From the NCBI GenBank assembly GCA_002451155.1, contig DKBG01000309.1, forward strand, positions 1-14,120: a stretch of DNA of 14,120 bases. The letters run 5' to 3'. The translations under genes and the position numbers were made by a program. Below are positions 13,098-14,120 of this stretch, one piece after another (the first letter of the stretch is position 1; every line of letters begins with the position of its first letter). Under the pieces are notes generated by a model. That model had not been told where the DNA came from. It made no database searches and worked only from the letters and a program-made list of their open reading frames with translations. This DNA is from Ignavibacteria bacterium UBA6906. Its GTDB lineage: Bacteria > Bacteroidota > Ignavibacteria > UBA10030 > UBA6906.

Positions 13098-13748
13098 TCA
13101 CCGCAGCTCACCCAAAACCGTCTCGCCGGCCACCGTCAGTTGACCGGGCCGGACTTTGATGTCGGTACTCCGCGGGAGAAGGATGTCCACCCGTGAGCCG
13201 AATTTGATCATTCCGAAACGCTCCCCCGCCACCGCCCGGTCCCCTACCTTGAGGTCAGCGACAATCCGCCGGGCCAGGAAACCCGCAATCTGTTTGAAGA
13301 GAACCCGGACGTTTTCCCGCTCGATCCCGATCTGGGTGCGCTCGTTCCTGACCGAAGATTTTTCGTCAAAGGCCATCAGGTATTCCCCCGGGAAATGCCT
13401 GAAGTATCCGATCGTGCCGGAGATCGGAAATCTATTCACATGCACATTCAGGGGAGACATGAAAATGCTTATCTGAACGGCATCTGATTTCAGGAATTCA
13501 TCTTCCCGAACCTCCTGAATCGCGATCACCTTCCCGTCAGCGGGAGCGATCACAAGGTTTTCCCCTGCCGGACTTTTCCGGTCAGGATCACGGAAGAAGT
13601 AAAGGGTAAACGCCAGGAGAAGGAGGAGCCCGCCAATGAGGGGATATTTGAAGGCCCGCGCATCGATGAGAAACCAGGAGACCAGAGAGCCCGCAAGCAC
13701 CAGAAGCAGTACGACGACCACAACATCATACCCATATTTGGTGATCAA
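13098..13748 (-). CDS. psd: phosphatidylserine decarboxylase, short pyruvoyl type
   Basis: A 216-residue membrane-associated proenzyme that converts phosphatidylserine to phosphatidylethanolamine. Two hydrophobic segments (about 8-28 and 36-50) precede conserved F-F-R-D-P-D-R, A-P-A-D-G-K-V (68-74) and S-P-L-N-V-H-V-N-R (98-106). The self-cleavage site is F-G-S-R with Ser185, which becomes the pyruvoyl group, giving a short alpha chain. This length is the compact type rather than the 300-residue E. coli form. The start is a TTG at 13748 with AAAGGAG 7 bases upstream and no better alternative. It is the first gene after a strong promoter. Confidence 0.95.
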   Translation of the reverse strand: MITKYGYDVVVVVLLLVLAGSLVSWFLIDARAFKYPLIGGLLLLLAFTLYFFRDPDRKSPAGENLVIAPADGKVIAIQEVREDEFLKSDAVQISIFMSPLNVHVNRFPISGTIGYFRHFPGEYLMAFDEKSSVRNERTQIGIERENVRVLFKQIAGFLARRIVADLKVGDRAVAGERFGMIKFGSRVDILLPRSTDIKVRPGQLTVAGETVLGELR

Positions 13749-13799
13749 CCAGGTGCTCCTTTTCTCAACTCCGGCCCGAAAAGTCCGATAAACCTAGTA

Positions 13800-13828
13800 A
13801 TTATACCAAAAATGGGCCTGAAAGTCAA
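13800..13828 (-). promoter_or_regulatory. near-consensus sigma-70 promoter for the psd-pssA-pur-tat-gatA run
   Basis: On the minus strand the -35 is TTGACT (13828-13823) and the -10 is a perfect TATAAT (13805-13800), with a 17-bp spacer. The start site would be near 13793, leaving a 45-nt leader before the psd TTG. It lies just downstream of the preceding gene's terminator, so the operon boundary is clear. Confidence 0.8.
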
Positions 13829-13840
13829 TGTACGGGCCGG

Positions 13841-13888
13841 AAAACAGATCGTCCCGGCGAGGGCGCATGGCGCTCCTTCACCGGGACG
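13841..13888 (-). terminator. terminator of the OmpA-like gene
   Basis: Arms CGTCCCGG (13850-13857) and CCGGGACG (13881-13888) are perfect, and an imperfect inner stem around GCGC (13863-13873) extends the hairpin. On the minus strand it is followed by ATCTGTTTTCC. It begins about 22 bp after the gene's stop codon. Confidence 0.7.
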
Positions 13889-13910
13889 TCCCATGAGATC
13901 ACGCGCGTCG

Positions 13911-14120
13911 TTACCTGACGTGAAATTCTATTCTTCTGTTCTTGGCTCTTCCCTCCGGCGTCGTATTCGGGGCGACAGGATTCGCCATACCATACCCCGC
14001 GGCAGTAAGCCTCCAGGAGGGAACGCCATTCCTTACGAGCCAGTCAACCACCGCTCTCGATCTTCTGAGGGAAAGCCACTCGTTTGCCTTCGGTTCGCCG
14101 ACATTGTCCGTGTACCCGGC
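13911..14120 (-). CDS. OmpA-family protein, C-terminal peptidoglycan-binding domain (5' end outside window)
   Basis: Only the last 69 residues are present; the gene continues beyond the window edge. The visible part is the second half of an OmpA/MotB-type domain: G-Y-T-D-N-V-G, then L-S-L-R-R-S-R-A-V-V-D-W-L, G-V-P, G-Y-G, P-V-A-P-N-T-T-P-E-G-R-A-K-N-R-R-I-E-F. The Asp and the last Arg pair fit the diaminopimelate-binding residues of the family. Such domains anchor outer-membrane or periplasmic proteins to the cell wall. The N-terminal part (beta barrel, lipoprotein or repeats) cannot be judged. It ends with a hairpin terminator. Confidence 0.9.
   Translation of the reverse strand, partial: AGYTDNVGEPKANEWLSLRRSRAVVDWLVRNGVPSWRLTAAGYGMANPVAPNTTPEGRAKNRRIEFHVR

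Noticed and set aside
1..14120. CRISPR arrays, insertion sequences, tRNA or rRNA genes, defence islands
   Set aside because: No regular repeat-spacer pattern, transposase, terminal repeats or RNA-gene signatures were seen; the content is housekeeping genes on a single strand.

Overview
The window reads as a chromosomal housekeeping segment of a GC-rich, Gram-negative bacterium, most likely a member of the Fibrobacterota-Chlorobiota-Bacteroidota (FCB) supergroup such as an Ignavibacteria or Rhodothermia relative. The main pointers are a short primary-type sigma factor of about 285 residues without region 1.1 (FCB style), a compact phosphatidylserine decarboxylase/synthase pair, and an OmpA-type C-terminal domain. 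This placement is an inference from protein character, not from a search. Every gene I can support lies on the minus strand, so transcription runs from high to low coordinates. I see no mobile element, CRISPR array, tRNA or rRNA.

In transcription order: (1) 14120-13911, the C-terminal end of an OmpA-like peptidoglycan-binding protein, closed by a hairpin terminator (13888-13841). (2) A consensus-like sigma-70 promoter (13828-13800) starts a tightly packed run: psd, pssA (phosphatidylethanolamine synthesis), purS, purQ (two parts of FGAM synthase), two tandem TatA-type translocase subunits (the second only 57 residues) and gatA. (3) After a 102-bp gap, sucD, whose product carries an unusual arginine-rich C-terminal tail. 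(4) After a 249-bp spacer with small repeats, ndk with its own terminator. (5) A NUDIX hydrolase and an exported NamZ-type (DUF1343) cell-wall glycosidase. (6) A promoter framed by an AT-rich inverted repeat, then a membrane-anchored GAF-GAF-GGDEF protein whose GGDEF active site is degenerate but whose RxxD c-di-GMP-binding motif is kept. (7) A small four-cysteine protein, a hairpin, then deoB (phosphopentomutase), which has no standard start codon where the family N-terminus should begin. (8) A structured 518-bp non-coding leader, then the primary-type sigma factor, and 27 bp later an NlpC/P60 lipoprotein.

Functionally this is core metabolism and envelope maintenance: phospholipid synthesis, purine synthesis, nucleotide balancing (Ndk, NUDIX, DeoB), Tat export, Asn/Gln-tRNA amidation, the TCA cycle, and two peptidoglycan-active enzymes. 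I see no defence or biosynthetic system. The points most worth following are the PelD-like candidate c-di-GMP receptor with its possible operator, the missing deoB start codon, the basic SucD tail, and the hairpin-rich leader ahead of the sigma gene.
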